From CATQHD01 sp965243165 (GTDB lineage Bacteria > Actinomycetota > Acidimicrobiia > Spongiisociales > Spongiisociaceae), in the NCBI GenBank assembly GCA_965243165.1, contig OZ251535.1:1798001-1862000 (forward strand): DNA of 64,000 nucleotides. The letters run 5' to 3'. The position numbers and the translations under genes were made by a program. The first letter of the stretch is position 1. Each line of letters begins with the position of its first letter. The notes beneath the pieces are model-generated. The model saw only the letters and a program-made list of their open reading frames with translations, was not told the DNA's origin and made no database searches. Shown one piece after another: positions 18,534 to 26,847 of the stretch.

Positions 18534-19279
18534 ACGGTTTCCTGGCCGCAGCCGCCTTCCTGACCCGCATCCCGATGCCGAGGCGGGCGCACGACCCAAA
18601 CCTCATCCCGGCGGCGGTTCCCTGGTTTCCGGTGGTGGGCGCCGGAATCGGCGCGGCAGTGGGCGGGTTGGTCCGGATAGGAGTCCTGGCCGGTTTGCCC
18701 CCCTTGGCCGCCGCCGGAGTCGGCGCAGCGGCGGGGCTGGCGGTCACCGGCGCCCTCCACGAGGACGGCCTGGCCGACACCTTCGACGGCCTGGGCAGCG
18801 GACGCTCCGGGCAGCGGATGCTGGAGATCATGGCCGACCCCAGGCTGGGCGCCTTCGGAACCTCGGCCCTGGTGGTCTCGATCCTGCTGCAGGTTTCGGC
18901 GCTGGCGGCCCTGGCCGTTCTGCCCGGAGCGGCGGTGGTAACAGCCGCCGCGGCCGCCCACTCCTCCAGCCGGGCATGGGCGGCGCTGGCCTTCGCCCTT
19001 CCCCGCGCCGCCGCCGACGGCCTGGCCGCCCGGTACGGAGAGCAAGTCGGCCGATGGCAACGAGCCCTCCGTTTCACCGCCGGCATCATCATAGCCGGGG
19101 TCCTGCTGCGGGCGGATGCGTGGATGATCCTGCCCTCCGGGGCGGCGGGGGCGCTGACCGCCCTCTGGGCCGTCAAACGGCTGGGCGGAATAACGGGCGA
19201 CATCCTGGGCGCCGTCCAGCAGGCCGCCCTGGCCGCCCTCCTCTTGACCGCCGCCGCCCTGTGGACAGGAAGTTCATAG
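18530..19279 (+). CDS. cobS: Adenosylcobinamide-GDP ribazoletransferase (cobalamin synthase)
   Basis: Membrane enzyme joining adenosylcobinamide-GDP and alpha-ribazole. 249 residues from a GTG overlapping the cobT stop. The signature GALHEDGLADTFDGLGSG (about residues 77-94) is intact, and hydrophobic segments occupy most of the rest. The window shows only the late salvage and assembly steps; corrin ring genes are not here. Confidence 0.96.
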   Translation: MNGFLAAAAFLTRIPMPRRAHDPNLIPAAVPWFPVVGAGIGAAVGGLVRIGVLAGLPPLAAAGVGAAAGLAVTGALHEDGLADTFDGLGSGRSGQRMLEIMADPRLGAFGTSALVVSILLQVSALAALAVLPGAAVVTAAAAAHSSSRAWAALAFALPRAAADGLAARYGEQVGRWQRALRFTAGIIIAGVLLRADAWMILPSGAAGALTALWAVKRLGGITGDILGAVQQAALAALLLTAAALWTGSS

Positions 19280-19326
19280 AGCACAGTCCGAGGCGGGACC
19301 GAAAAAGGCTAATTCGGTGCAGAACC

Positions 19327-20562
19327 TCATGGTTGCCTTACGGCGCTCGGCGGCGGGGGCGGCAGGACGAGGTCGTCAATTACTGTATCACCTGCTGCTT
19401 TATATACGGCGGTCCCCCTCTGGTAGATATCTTGTAGATAATTCGCATCGTCAATCAACACCGGCGGTAAGTATCTTCTTCCAGAAGAGGGGTCATCTGA
19501 CGGCTCATGTCGATTCTCCGCTGCATCTCTATACTGCTGGACTAGATCAGCAAGAATACTAGCATGGTGGAGGGTGTGTAGATTGAGACCCTCAGCGTGT
19601 AAGGGGCTGACAGATAAAGGTCCATCTTTAGGTTTCACAACAAAGTATATCCCCTCTATCTGTAACGTTTCAACCAAACTTAAATAGGGTATAGTGAGGA
19701 GAATTATCATTTCCCGTCCTTCATAGGCAGTTGCTGTACGAACAGCAGGATAATTGAATTTATCATCTAGCCATTCGTTTGATAGCAGTTCCCAATTTTC
19801 CCGAGGTTCGACTCCTATTGACTCTTCATATACTGCTATAGTCAAATCAGGAGGTCCCTTGCCAATGATATATTCATTGACCCTAACATCAACAAAACAT
19901 TTATAGTTAACCCACTTAGCATCAGCGATCCTCCAGGGATATTTCTCACATCTTGTTGTATGCGGTCTTGTGGTGCCTCGGATAACTAGCTGAGGGTATG
20001 AAACAACTCGACTCTCTCCCGCTACAATCTGGGAGATGGTCGGATAAAGCTCCGCACTTTCATAAAAATAATCTGCATGAATTAGACTAACAGAGTTGAC
20101 GTCAACTTCTCCAGAGCTATTCAAAGATACCGATATAACTTCAGTATTATGATAACTTTGACCCCGGCGTAAACTGTTGAGTGGAAACCCGGATCTGCAA
20201 GTTTCTTCTTCAGTTCCTTCAATTGGAGTGCATGGAGGAATCGTTTCCTCCAGATAAGACACCGGAGGCCTGTCCAAGGGACTGGGGCGGGCGGTTGCCT
20301 GCGCCGTTGTAGACGAGTTCGCCAGAGTCGGCGTCGCAGGCGGCGGAGAGGCGGCAACTGTCGACGGAGACCGAACCGTTGTTGACGAGTTCGCCAATGC
20401 CGGGGGCGCAGGCGGAGCAGTAGTGGTAACCGTTGAAGTAACCTGCGCTGTTGTAGCCGGTTGCGGCTCTTCGGTTTCTGCTGTGCAGGCTTGCAAGGCA
20501 ACAACCATCAACGCCAAGACTGTCCATCCGCCGCGAAGCCCGGCTTTAGATCGAAGTATCAT
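19327..20562 (-). CDS. Putative lipoprotein, paralogue 1 (unknown function)
   Basis: 411 residues, not recognised. Signal peptide with lipobox VVALQAC (Cys about residue 26), then a Thr/Pro/Ala-rich linker of about 65 residues with two copies of ALANSSTT-like text, then a soluble domain from about residue 105. The domain closely matches the gene immediately upstream: DRPPVSYLEE, IPPCTPIEG, EETC, VVSYPQLVIRGT, RPHTTRCEKYP, CFVDVRVNEYIIGKGPPDL, AVYEESIG and the C-terminal DDANYLQDIYQ. Paired cysteines suggest disulfides outside the cytoplasm. Coding DNA is AT-richer than flanking genes. A GGAGGGAAGG site precedes the ATG. Confidence 0.8.
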   Translation of the reverse strand: MILRSKAGLRGGWTVLALMVVALQACTAETEEPQPATTAQVTSTVTTTAPPAPPALANSSTTVRSPSTVAASPPPATPTLANSSTTAQATARPSPLDRPPVSYLEETIPPCTPIEGTEEETCRSGFPLNSLRRGQSYHNTEVISVSLNSSGEVDVNSVSLIHADYFYESAELYPTISQIVAGESRVVSYPQLVIRGTTRPHTTRCEKYPWRIADAKWVNYKCFVDVRVNEYIIGKGPPDLTIAVYEESIGVEPRENWELLSNEWLDDKFNYPAVRTATAYEGREMIILLTIPYLSLVETLQIEGIYFVVKPKDGPLSVSPLHAEGLNLHTLHHASILADLVQQYRDAAENRHEPSDDPSSGRRYLPPVLIDDANYLQDIYQRGTAVYKAAGDTVIDDLVLPPPPPSAVRQP

Positions 20563-20588
20563 CTACCTTCCCTCCATCCCCTGAGATC

Positions 20589-21752
20589 TCATGGTTGCAG
20601 TACTGCACTCGGCGGCGGGGGTGGCAGGACGAGGTAATCCATTACCGTACTGCCATCCGCTTCGTATTCGGCTACCCATATCTGATAGATATCTTGTAGA
20701 TAATTTGCATCGTCCACCAACATCGGCGGCAGGTATAGCTCTTTAATATAAGGCTCCTCTGATAACTTCTTCCGCCTCTTCGCTGCTTCCCTATAGTGCT
20801 GAGCTAAATCATCAAGATCACTACCATGATCTACCGTGTGTAAATCAAGGCCGTCAACATATAGAGGGCTGACGAAGATAGGTCGATCGTCAGGTTTTAT
20901 GACAAAATATATCCCTGCTACACTGAATGTTTCGACCGAACTTGCATAGGGTACAGTGAGAAGAATGATCATTTCTCTCCCTTCATAAGCCTCGGCTGTG
21001 CGAATAGCGGGATAATCAAAGCGTTCATCCAGCCATTCGTTTGGGAGCAGCTCCCAATTATTCTTAGGTTGGATTCCTACCGACTCTTCGTATACCGCTA
21101 CAGTCAAATCCGGAGGTCCCTTGCCAATTATATATTCATTGACCCTAACATCGACAAAGCAAAGATAATCTAACCATTTATATATTCTCATTGGATATTT
21201 TTCGCATCTTGTTGTGTGTGGTCTTATGGTACCTCTGATAACTAAATGAGGGTATGAAACAAGTCGACTCTCCCCCACTACAATCTGGGAAACGGTCGGA
21301 GACAACTCCTCTCTCTCATAAAAGTAATCCCCGTGAGCTTCTTCAACAAATTTGATGTCGATTCCCCCAGAGCTGTTTGAAGACACCGATATAGTGTCAG
21401 TATTTGTAGCACCTCGAATCTGGCCTATACTGTCGGGCGGAAAACCGAGTTGACAAGTTTCTTCTTCGCTTCCTTCAATTGGGGTGCATGGGGGGATTAC
21501 TTCTTCCAGATAGGACACCGGCGGCCTGTCCATGGGGCTGGGGCGGGCGGCTGCCTGCACCTCGTCCGGCCCGGCGGCCGGGGGCGGCGGCGCGGCGGCA
21601 AGGCTGGTTTCCGAACCAACGGCCGGCGCCGTTGTAGGCGGCTGTCCGGGCTGCGGCTCTTCGGTTTCTGCTGTGCAGGCTTGCAAGGCAACAACCATCA
21701 AAGCCAAGACCGCCCATCCGCCGCGAAGCCCGGCTTTGGATCGGACCTTCAT
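20589..21752 (-). CDS. Putative lipoprotein, paralogue 2 (unknown function)
   Basis: 387 residues from the ATG at 21752, chosen because the N-terminus MKVRSKAGLRGGWAVLALMV aligns with its neighbour; the frame stays open further upstream without reason. Same lipobox (VVALQAC) and the same soluble domain as paralogue 1, with a different linker (TAPAVGSETSLAAAPPPPAA). The tandem pair, 26 bp apart, with the gamma-carbonic-anhydrase-like gene 20 bp upstream, forms a likely three-gene minus-strand operon. Divergence concentrates in the linker. Function unknown; a surface role is inferred only from the lipobox. Confidence 0.8.
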   Translation of the reverse strand: MKVRSKAGLRGGWAVLALMVVALQACTAETEEPQPGQPPTTAPAVGSETSLAAAPPPPAAGPDEVQAAARPSPMDRPPVSYLEEVIPPCTPIEGSEEETCQLGFPPDSIGQIRGATNTDTISVSSNSSGGIDIKFVEEAHGDYFYEREELSPTVSQIVVGESRLVSYPHLVIRGTIRPHTTRCEKYPMRIYKWLDYLCFVDVRVNEYIIGKGPPDLTVAVYEESVGIQPKNNWELLPNEWLDERFDYPAIRTAEAYEGREMIILLTVPYASSVETFSVAGIYFVIKPDDRPIFVSPLYVDGLDLHTVDHGSDLDDLAQHYREAAKRRKKLSEEPYIKELYLPPMLVDDANYLQDIYQIWVAEYEADGSTVMDYLVLPPPPPSAVLQP

Positions 21753-21772
21753 TCCGATGCACCCCTCCCCCC

Positions 21773-22372
21773 TCAGAACAAGGGCCGGTAGGCGGCGGCG
21801 AGCTGCTGATAGGCCTCCACCCCGTGCCGCTGCCGCTCGACTTCCGCCTCGGTCAGCTCCCGCACCGGCTTGGCCGGAATGCCCATCGCCAGCGTCCAAG
21901 GCGGAATCTCCCGGCCCTCGGGAAGAACCGCGCCCGAAGCCAGCCAAGCCCCCTCCCCCAGCACCGACCCGCTCAGGGCTAAGGACCCAATCCCCACCAG
22001 ACAATGATCACCCACCGAAGCGCCATGCAGAATGGCCCCGTGGCCGACAGTGACGCTGTTCCCCACGATGCAGGGAAACCCCTCATCGATATGCAGCACG
22101 GCGTTGTCCTGGATGTTCGACCCGGCCCCCACCTCGATTCGGTCGAACTCGGCGCGGATCACCGCCCCGAACATGACCACCGCCCGCTCCCGGATGCAGA
22201 CATCGCCGTAGATGTGCGCACCGGGCGCAATGAAAGCCGACGGATCGACCACCGGCCTGCTCACATCGGCTGGCCGGCCCCCCGCTCCCCGGCCGCCTAC
22301 TTCGCTCGACATAGGGTCATCGTAGCCCGCCGCCGCCCCGCTGTCCGGGGGGTCCTGCAGACCGGCCGGCAT
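21773..22372 (-). CDS. Gamma-carbonic anhydrase-like hexapeptide-repeat protein
   Basis: 199 residues; left-handed beta-helix made of hexapeptide repeats (VVMFGAVIRAEFDRIEVGAG, ILHGASVGDHCLVGIGSLAL). The three zinc-ligand histidine positions of the family are present: NAVLHID, VGHGAILHG. The C-terminal helix AEVERQRHGVEAYQQLAAAY is typical. Many such proteins (YrdA/PaaY-like) have no or weak carbonic anhydrase activity, so the reaction is uncertain. ATG 22312 (MSSEV) is an alternative start. Confidence 0.9.
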   Translation of the reverse strand: MPAGLQDPPDSGAAAGYDDPMSSEVGGRGAGGRPADVSRPVVDPSAFIAPGAHIYGDVCIRERAVVMFGAVIRAEFDRIEVGAGSNIQDNAVLHIDEGFPCIVGNSVTVGHGAILHGASVGDHCLVGIGSLALSGSVLGEGAWLASGAVLPEGREIPPWTLAMGIPAKPVRELTEAEVERQRHGVEAYQQLAAAYRPLF

Positions 22373-22418
22373 CGACCCTGAGCGTTTGTTCGGGTTCAGC
22401 CGGCCTGGAAAAGTAAGG

Positions 22419-22504
22419 TGTCGGAGAGAGGACTCGAACCTCCACGCCCTTGTCGGGCACTAGGCCCTCAACCTAGCGCGTCTACCAAATTCCGCCACTC
22501 CGAC
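22419..22504 (-). tRNA. tRNA-Leu (anticodon GAG)
   Basis: 86 nt with discriminator. Acceptor stem GTCGGAG (22504-22498) pairs with CTCCGAC (22426-22420). The anticodon stem CTAGG/CCTAG encloses loop TTGAGGG, giving anticodon GAG. The long variable arm CCCGACAAGGGC and T-arm GGAGGTTCGAGTCCTCT are typical of class II tRNA-Leu. The 3' CCA is not encoded. Confidence 0.95.
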
Positions 22505-22549
22505 CGGAGGGGGTGATTATACCCCGGATCGGGGCCCTTCCCGCCCGGG

Positions 22550-23191
22550 TCAGGCGATGCCCAGCTCGGCGATGCGGTCGAGCACCGTCCGGCGTTCGGC
22601 TTCGATGGTGGTGCTGCCGCCGTGGCCGGTGTGGACGATGGTCTCGCCGGGGAGGACGAGCAGGAAATCCCGGATGCTGCGCAGGAGGTCGCGCTCGCTG
22701 CTGTAGGTGAACTTGGGGCCGGTTGCCCCCGGCCCGCCCTTGAACAGCGTGTCGCCGGAGATCACCTTCTCGGACGCCTCGTCGTAGAAGCAGCACGACC
22801 CGGGAGAATGGCCGGGCGTGTGGATCACCCGCAGCCGGTGTCCGGCCGCCTCGACGACCCCGCCGTCCTCCAGGTCGCGGTCGGGAACCTCGCCCCCGCC
22901 CCCGTACACCCTGTCCCACAGCATCCGGTCGGCCGGATGGAGCAGGATCGGAGCGTCCACCGCCTCCCGCAGGGCCGCCGCCCGGTTGATGTGGTCGCTG
23001 TGGCCGTGGGTGAGCGCAATAGCCGCCACCCTCCGGCCCGCCGCCGCCTCGGCGATGGGCGCATGGTCGTGGGAGGCGTCGAACACCAGCACCTCCCGGT
23101 CGTCGCCCAACAGCCAGATGTTGTTGGTCACCTCCAGCTCGAAGCCGTCCAGCTGGAAGAGTCCGTCGGTGTTCACCAGCTCTATGGCCAT
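22550..23191 (-). CDS. MBL-fold metallohydrolase, partner of the mycothiol-dependent dehydrogenase
   Basis: 213 residues with the metallo-beta-lactamase signature THGHSDH (about residues 61-67), then His in HTPGHSPGS, Asp in ISGDTLF and a C-terminal His in HTGHGG. It resembles glyoxalase II-type hydrolases. It follows the MscR-like dehydrogenase by 45 bp on the same strand, the arrangement seen in mycobacteria (Rv2260 beside mscR). The likely role, by inference, is hydrolysis of S-formylmycothiol to formate and mycothiol after formaldehyde oxidation. Confidence 0.88.
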   Translation of the reverse strand: MAIELVNTDGLFQLDGFELEVTNNIWLLGDDREVLVFDASHDHAPIAEAAAGRRVAAIALTHGHSDHINRAAALREAVDAPILLHPADRMLWDRVYGGGGEVPDRDLEDGGVVEAAGHRLRVIHTPGHSPGSCCFYDEASEKVISGDTLFKGGPGATGPKFTYSSERDLLRSIRDFLLVLPGETIVHTGHGGSTTIEAERRTVLDRIAELGIA

Positions 23192-23236
23192 GATTTCACC
23201 TGCAGTCCAAAGCCGCGAAAAGGAGACCGAGATCGA

Positions 23237-24322
23237 TCAAACCACGACCACCGAACGGAGCACCTCGCCCCGCTCCATCTTGTGGAAGGCCTCCTCCACG
23301 TCCCCGATCCCGATCTCCTCGGATACGAAGCGGTCCAGGTCGAGGCGGCCCTGCAGGTACAGGTCGATCAGCATCGGAAAGTCTCTGGACGGCAGGCAGT
23401 CGCCGTACCAGCTCGACTTGAGGGCGCCGCCCCGCCCGAACACCTCCAGGAAGGGCAGCTCCAGGGTCATGTCCGGGGTGGGCACCCCCACCAGCACCAC
23501 CGTGCCGGCCAGGTCCCTGGCTTCGAACGCCTGGCGGTAGACCTCCGGCAGGCCGATCGCCTCGATGGTCACGTCCGCCCCGTGGCCGCCGGTGATCTCC
23601 TTGATCCGGTGCACCGGGTTCTCCTCGGAGGAGTTGACGGTGTGGGTGGCTCCGAATTCCTTGGCCCATTCCAGCTTTCGGTCGTCGATGTCCACCGCGA
23701 TGATGGTGGTGGCACCGGCCAGTTTGGCGCCCGCCACGGCCCCGTCCCCCACGCCGCCGCAGCCGAACACGGCCACGCTGTCGCCCCGGCCCACGCCGCC
23801 GGTGTTGACCGCCGCCCCGATCCCGGCCATCACCCCGCAGCCCAGCAGGCCCGCCGCGGTTGCCGAAGCCGCCGGATCCACCTTGGTGCACTGGCCGGCC
23901 GCCACCAGGGTGGCCTCGGCGAAGGCCCCGATCCCCAGAGCGGCGGACAGCTCCGTGCCGTCCTCCAGGGTCATCTTCTGGGAGGCGTTGTGGGTGCTGA
24001 AACAGATGTTGGGCCGGCCCCGGAAACAGGAGCGGCACTGCCCGCACACCGCCCGCCAGTTCAGGATCACGAAATCGCCCGGCGCCACCTCGGTTACGCC
24101 CGGCCCGACCTGTTCCACCACCCCGGCCGCCTCGTGGCCCAGGAAGAAGGGGAAGTCGTCGCTGATCCCCCCCTCGCGGTAATGGAGGTCCGTGTGGCAC
24201 ACCCCGCAGGCCTGTATCCCGACCACGGCCTCCCCCGGCCCCGGATCGGGAATCACGATGTTCTCCAAAGCAACCGGCTCGCCGACCGCCCTCGACACCA
24301 CCCCCTGAACCGTGCGCGTCAT
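23237..24322 (-). CDS. mscR: S-(hydroxymethyl)mycothiol dehydrogenase / S-nitrosomycothiol reductase
   Basis: Zinc-dependent class III-type alcohol dehydrogenase using mycothiol in place of glutathione for formaldehyde oxidation and NO detoxification. 361 residues. Catalytic zinc ligands are Cys in GVCHTDL and His-Glu in LGHEAAG; the structural zinc Cys cluster is CGQCRSCFRGRPNIC. Rossmann motif FGCGGVGDGAV. Long stretches such as GDFVILNWRAVCGQCR and GALKSSWYGDCLPSRDFP match mycobacterial MscR closely, as far as memory of that sequence allows. This is strong evidence that the host makes mycothiol. Confidence 0.95.
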   Translation of the reverse strand: MTRTVQGVVSRAVGEPVALENIVIPDPGPGEAVVGIQACGVCHTDLHYREGGISDDFPFFLGHEAAGVVEQVGPGVTEVAPGDFVILNWRAVCGQCRSCFRGRPNICFSTHNASQKMTLEDGTELSAALGIGAFAEATLVAAGQCTKVDPAASATAAGLLGCGVMAGIGAAVNTGGVGRGDSVAVFGCGGVGDGAVAGAKLAGATTIIAVDIDDRKLEWAKEFGATHTVNSSEENPVHRIKEITGGHGADVTIEAIGLPEVYRQAFEARDLAGTVVLVGVPTPDMTLELPFLEVFGRGGALKSSWYGDCLPSRDFPMLIDLYLQGRLDLDRFVSEEIGIGDVEEAFHKMERGEVLRSVVVV

Positions 24323-24383
24323 TTCTCCTCCCTGTTTAGACGGGCAACTCCCAGGTTACCTGACAAGTACCTCCATGTAATGG

Positions 24384-24762
24384 CTTGAAGTTCGATTCCA
24401 ACCCAGAAGTTCGATTCCAACCCGAACTCCCCCAAGAACGCGAAAATCGGCCCCCGCCGCCGGCAAACCCGGGCCCATCCCCCGCCGCCGCCTCCTTGAA
24501 CGAAAATCCGCCGGGCCGCACGAGGCCGCCCCCGGCCCGACGGGGCCGGAACGAACGGAATCCGTCTCTCTGACCGCCGCCCTCTCCAGAACTCGCGGCG
24601 GTGTTTGTGCATCAGCCCAATAGGTATACCAAAATTCGGGGCTTCCGTCTAGGGGTACGTATGTTCGGAGAACATTCGGCGGGCTCGGCCGCTTCGATCC
24701 CCCGGCCCCGCATCAGAGGCGGCCAGATCCGGGGGGTCAGACGCGGAAGCGGTGTTCAGACG
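24384..24762 (+). repeat. R1 repeat copy b (uninterrupted)
   Basis: Uninterrupted reference copy of R1. Order of blocks: TTCGATTCCAACCC, AAGAACGCGAAAATCGG, GGGCCCATCCCCCGCC, the IS110 target CGCCTCCT (24489-24496), TTGAACGAAAATCCGCC, a GC-rich inverted segment, hairpin ACCGCCGC/GCGGCGGT, AATAGGTATACCAAAATT, TCCGTCTAGGGGTACGTATG, and a distal segment ending near AGCGGTGTTCAGACG. The rest of 24323-24957 shows no gene; 24881-24915 repeats a motif from 16917. Confidence 0.82.
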
Positions 24763-24957
24763 TCTAACAACTCACCCAACGAGCTGGGCTGAGCGGTTGG
24801 ATGAGGCGGGCGGCGGGAGGCCTTGGAGGACGAGGGCGGCAACCGGGCGCCTTGGCCGTTGCGGGCCGGGGGCTTGCCGGAGAAGAGCCTGCGTATGCGG
24901 CTCGAACAGGAATGAAACGCTCCCGGAGGGCTGGGTTCTACAGCCGGGGAGGCCCGG

Positions 24958-25194
24958 TCAGCGTCCGAGCAGGATCGCCAGGGTAACGGTGGTGGCGGCG
25001 AAGATCACCGCCGTGAACACGGTGAGGCGGTTTAGGTTGCGCTCCGCCAGGGTGGCGCCCCCCATCCCCCCCTGCATGCCGCCGCCGAAGAGGTCGCCGA
25101 GGCCGCCCTTGCCCGAATGGAGCAGGATCAGGAACACCAGAGCCACCGCCATGATGAGGTGGATGATGATGAGGATGGCGGTTGCGACGGCCAC
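24958..25194 (-). CDS. secG: Preprotein translocase subunit SecG
   Basis: Small membrane subunit of the SecYEG channel. 78 residues from a GTG at 25194 with AAAGGGG 6 bp upstream; ATG 25227 is a longer alternative lacking a ribosome site. Two membrane segments (ATAILIIIHLIMAVALVFLI and LTVFTAVIFAATTVTLAIL) flank the conserved LLHSGKGGLGDLFGGG loop. It closes the glycolytic cluster, as secG does after tpiA in many actinobacteria. Confidence 0.9.
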   Translation of the reverse strand: MAVATAILIIIHLIMAVALVFLILLHSGKGGLGDLFGGGMQGGMGGATLAERNLNRLTVFTAVIFAATTVTLAILLGR

Positions 25195-25290
25195 GAGGCC
25201 CCTTTCTGTGCTGCCTTCTGCCCCCAAACGCGCTCCGATTATGGCACCCCGGCCCGCAAAATCAAACCCTGTACGGCCCGCCCCGCGCGG

Positions 25291-26043
25291 TTATCCGGCC
25301 TGGGCGGCCACCGCCGCCGCCGCCGCCTCGGCCGCCGCCTGGTCGCCCAGGTAGCGGTCGGACACATAGCGGAGTTCGGAATCCAGCTCCACGGCCAGCG
25401 GGATGCCGGTGGGGATGTTGAGCCGGGTGATCTCCTCGTCCCCGATGCCCTTCAGATATTTGAGCAGGGCCCGCAGGCTGTTGCCGTGCGCCGCCACCAG
25501 CACCGACCGCCCGGCCCGCAGGTCGGGGGCGACGCCGCCCCGCCAGTAGGGAACCGCCCTGTCCACCACGTCGGCCAGACACTCGGCGGCGGGGATCTCC
25601 CCGGCGGGGACCGAGGCGTAGCGGCGGTCGAAGCGGGGGTGGCGGGGGTCGTCGGGGCCGAGGGGCGGGGGCGGCACGTCGAAGCTGCGGCGCCAGAGGA
25701 ACACCTGCTCCCGCCCGTGCTGCGCCGCCGTCTCCTTCTTGTCGAGGCCCTGCAGGGCCCCGTAGTGGCGCTCGTTCAGCCGCCAGCTCCTCCGCACCGG
25801 TATCCAGTGGAGGTCCATGCGGTCCAGGGCGATGTTGGCGGTGCCGACCGCCCGCCTCAGCACCGAGGTGTGAACCGCGTCGAACGCGAACCCTTCCTCG
25901 GCCATCAGCCTGCCCGCCGCCTCGGCCTCCGCCCGCCCCCGCTCGGTCAGCGGCACGTCGGTCCAGCCGCTGAAGCGGTTCTCCAGGTTCCAGGTGCTCT
26001 CGCCGTGGCGCAGCAGCACCAGCCCGATCTTTCCGTCACCCAT
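25291..26043 (-). CDS. gpmA: 2,3-bisphosphoglycerate-dependent phosphoglycerate mutase
   Basis: Interconverts 3- and 2-phosphoglycerate. 250 residues. Phosphohistidine loop LLRHGESTWNLENRFSGWTD at the N-terminus, second basic block ERHYGALQGLDK, and the second catalytic His in VLVAAHGNSLRALL. It sits between tpiA (27 bp) and secG, an uncommon but functionally sensible insertion of a lower-glycolysis gene in the cluster. Confidence 0.95.
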   Translation of the reverse strand: MGDGKIGLVLLRHGESTWNLENRFSGWTDVPLTERGRAEAEAAGRLMAEEGFAFDAVHTSVLRRAVGTANIALDRMDLHWIPVRRSWRLNERHYGALQGLDKKETAAQHGREQVFLWRRSFDVPPPPLGPDDPRHPRFDRRYASVPAGEIPAAECLADVVDRAVPYWRGGVAPDLRAGRSVLVAAHGNSLRALLKYLKGIGDEEITRLNIPTGIPLAVELDSELRYVSDRYLGDQAAAEAAAAAVAAQAG

Positions 26044-26070
26044 GGCTCACGGCCTCCCCTCCTCCACCCC

Positions 26071-26847
26071 CTACCTCCAGTATCTCACGCACATCGCGAA
26101 GGTATGGGCGTCCAAGGAGGCGCCCCCCACCAGCCCCCCGTCGATGTCCCGTTTGGCCATCAGGGCGGCGATGTTCCCCGGATCGATCGACCCGCCGTAC
26201 AGGATGCGCACCTGCTCGGCCGCTTCGCCCCGCCGCTCCCGGATGAGATCCCTGACCGCGCAGGCCATGTCCTGGGCGTCGGAGGGGTCGGCGTGGCGCC
26301 CGGTCCCGACCGCCCACACCGGTTCGTAGGCCACCACCACCCCGGCGGTTTCCTCGGCCGGCACCCGGGCCAGCGCCGCCGCCGCCTGGCGGCGCACCGC
26401 CTCCTCCGCCTGCCCCGCCTCCCGCTGTTCGAGGGTCTCGCCCACCGCCGCGATCGGCGTCAGCCCGGCGGCCAGCGCCGCCTTGACCTTGCGGTTGACC
26501 GTCCGGTCGTCCTCGCCGAAGAGCAGGCGGCGCTCCGAATGGCCCACGATCACGAAGCTGACCGAAAGCTTGGCCAGCATCGGCGCCGACACCTCCCCCG
26601 TGTAGGCGCCGGACGCCTCCCAGTGCATGTTCTGGGCGGCGATCAGGATGGGCAGGTTGTCCATCTCGATCACCGTCTGGGCGGACCGCAGCGAGGTGAA
26701 GGGGGGCGCCACCGCCACGTCCACCCGGTCGTAGTCCTCCGGGTCGAGCAGGTAGCTGAGCTTCTGCACCCGTTGGATGGCGTCGAGATGCCCGCCGTGC
26801 ATCTTCCAGTTGCCCACGATCAGGGGTTTGCGTTTCACGGCGCCCAT
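26071..26847 (-). CDS. tpiA: Triose-phosphate isomerase
   Basis: 258 residues. N-terminal KRKPLIVGNWKMHG supplies the active-site Asn and Lys. The electrophilic His is in FVIVGHSERRLLFGE, the catalytic Glu in VVAYEPVWAVGTG, and the phosphate loop in ILYGGSIDPGN with GGLVGGASL. The ATG at 26847 overlaps the last 13 bases of pgk, so the genes are translationally coupled. Confidence 0.97.
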   Translation of the reverse strand: MGAVKRKPLIVGNWKMHGGHLDAIQRVQKLSYLLDPEDYDRVDVAVAPPFTSLRSAQTVIEMDNLPILIAAQNMHWEASGAYTGEVSAPMLAKLSVSFVIVGHSERRLLFGEDDRTVNRKVKAALAAGLTPIAAVGETLEQREAGQAEEAVRRQAAAALARVPAEETAGVVVAYEPVWAVGTGRHADPSDAQDMACAVRDLIRERRGEAAEQVRILYGGSIDPGNIAALMAKRDIDGGLVGGASLDAHTFAMCVRYWR

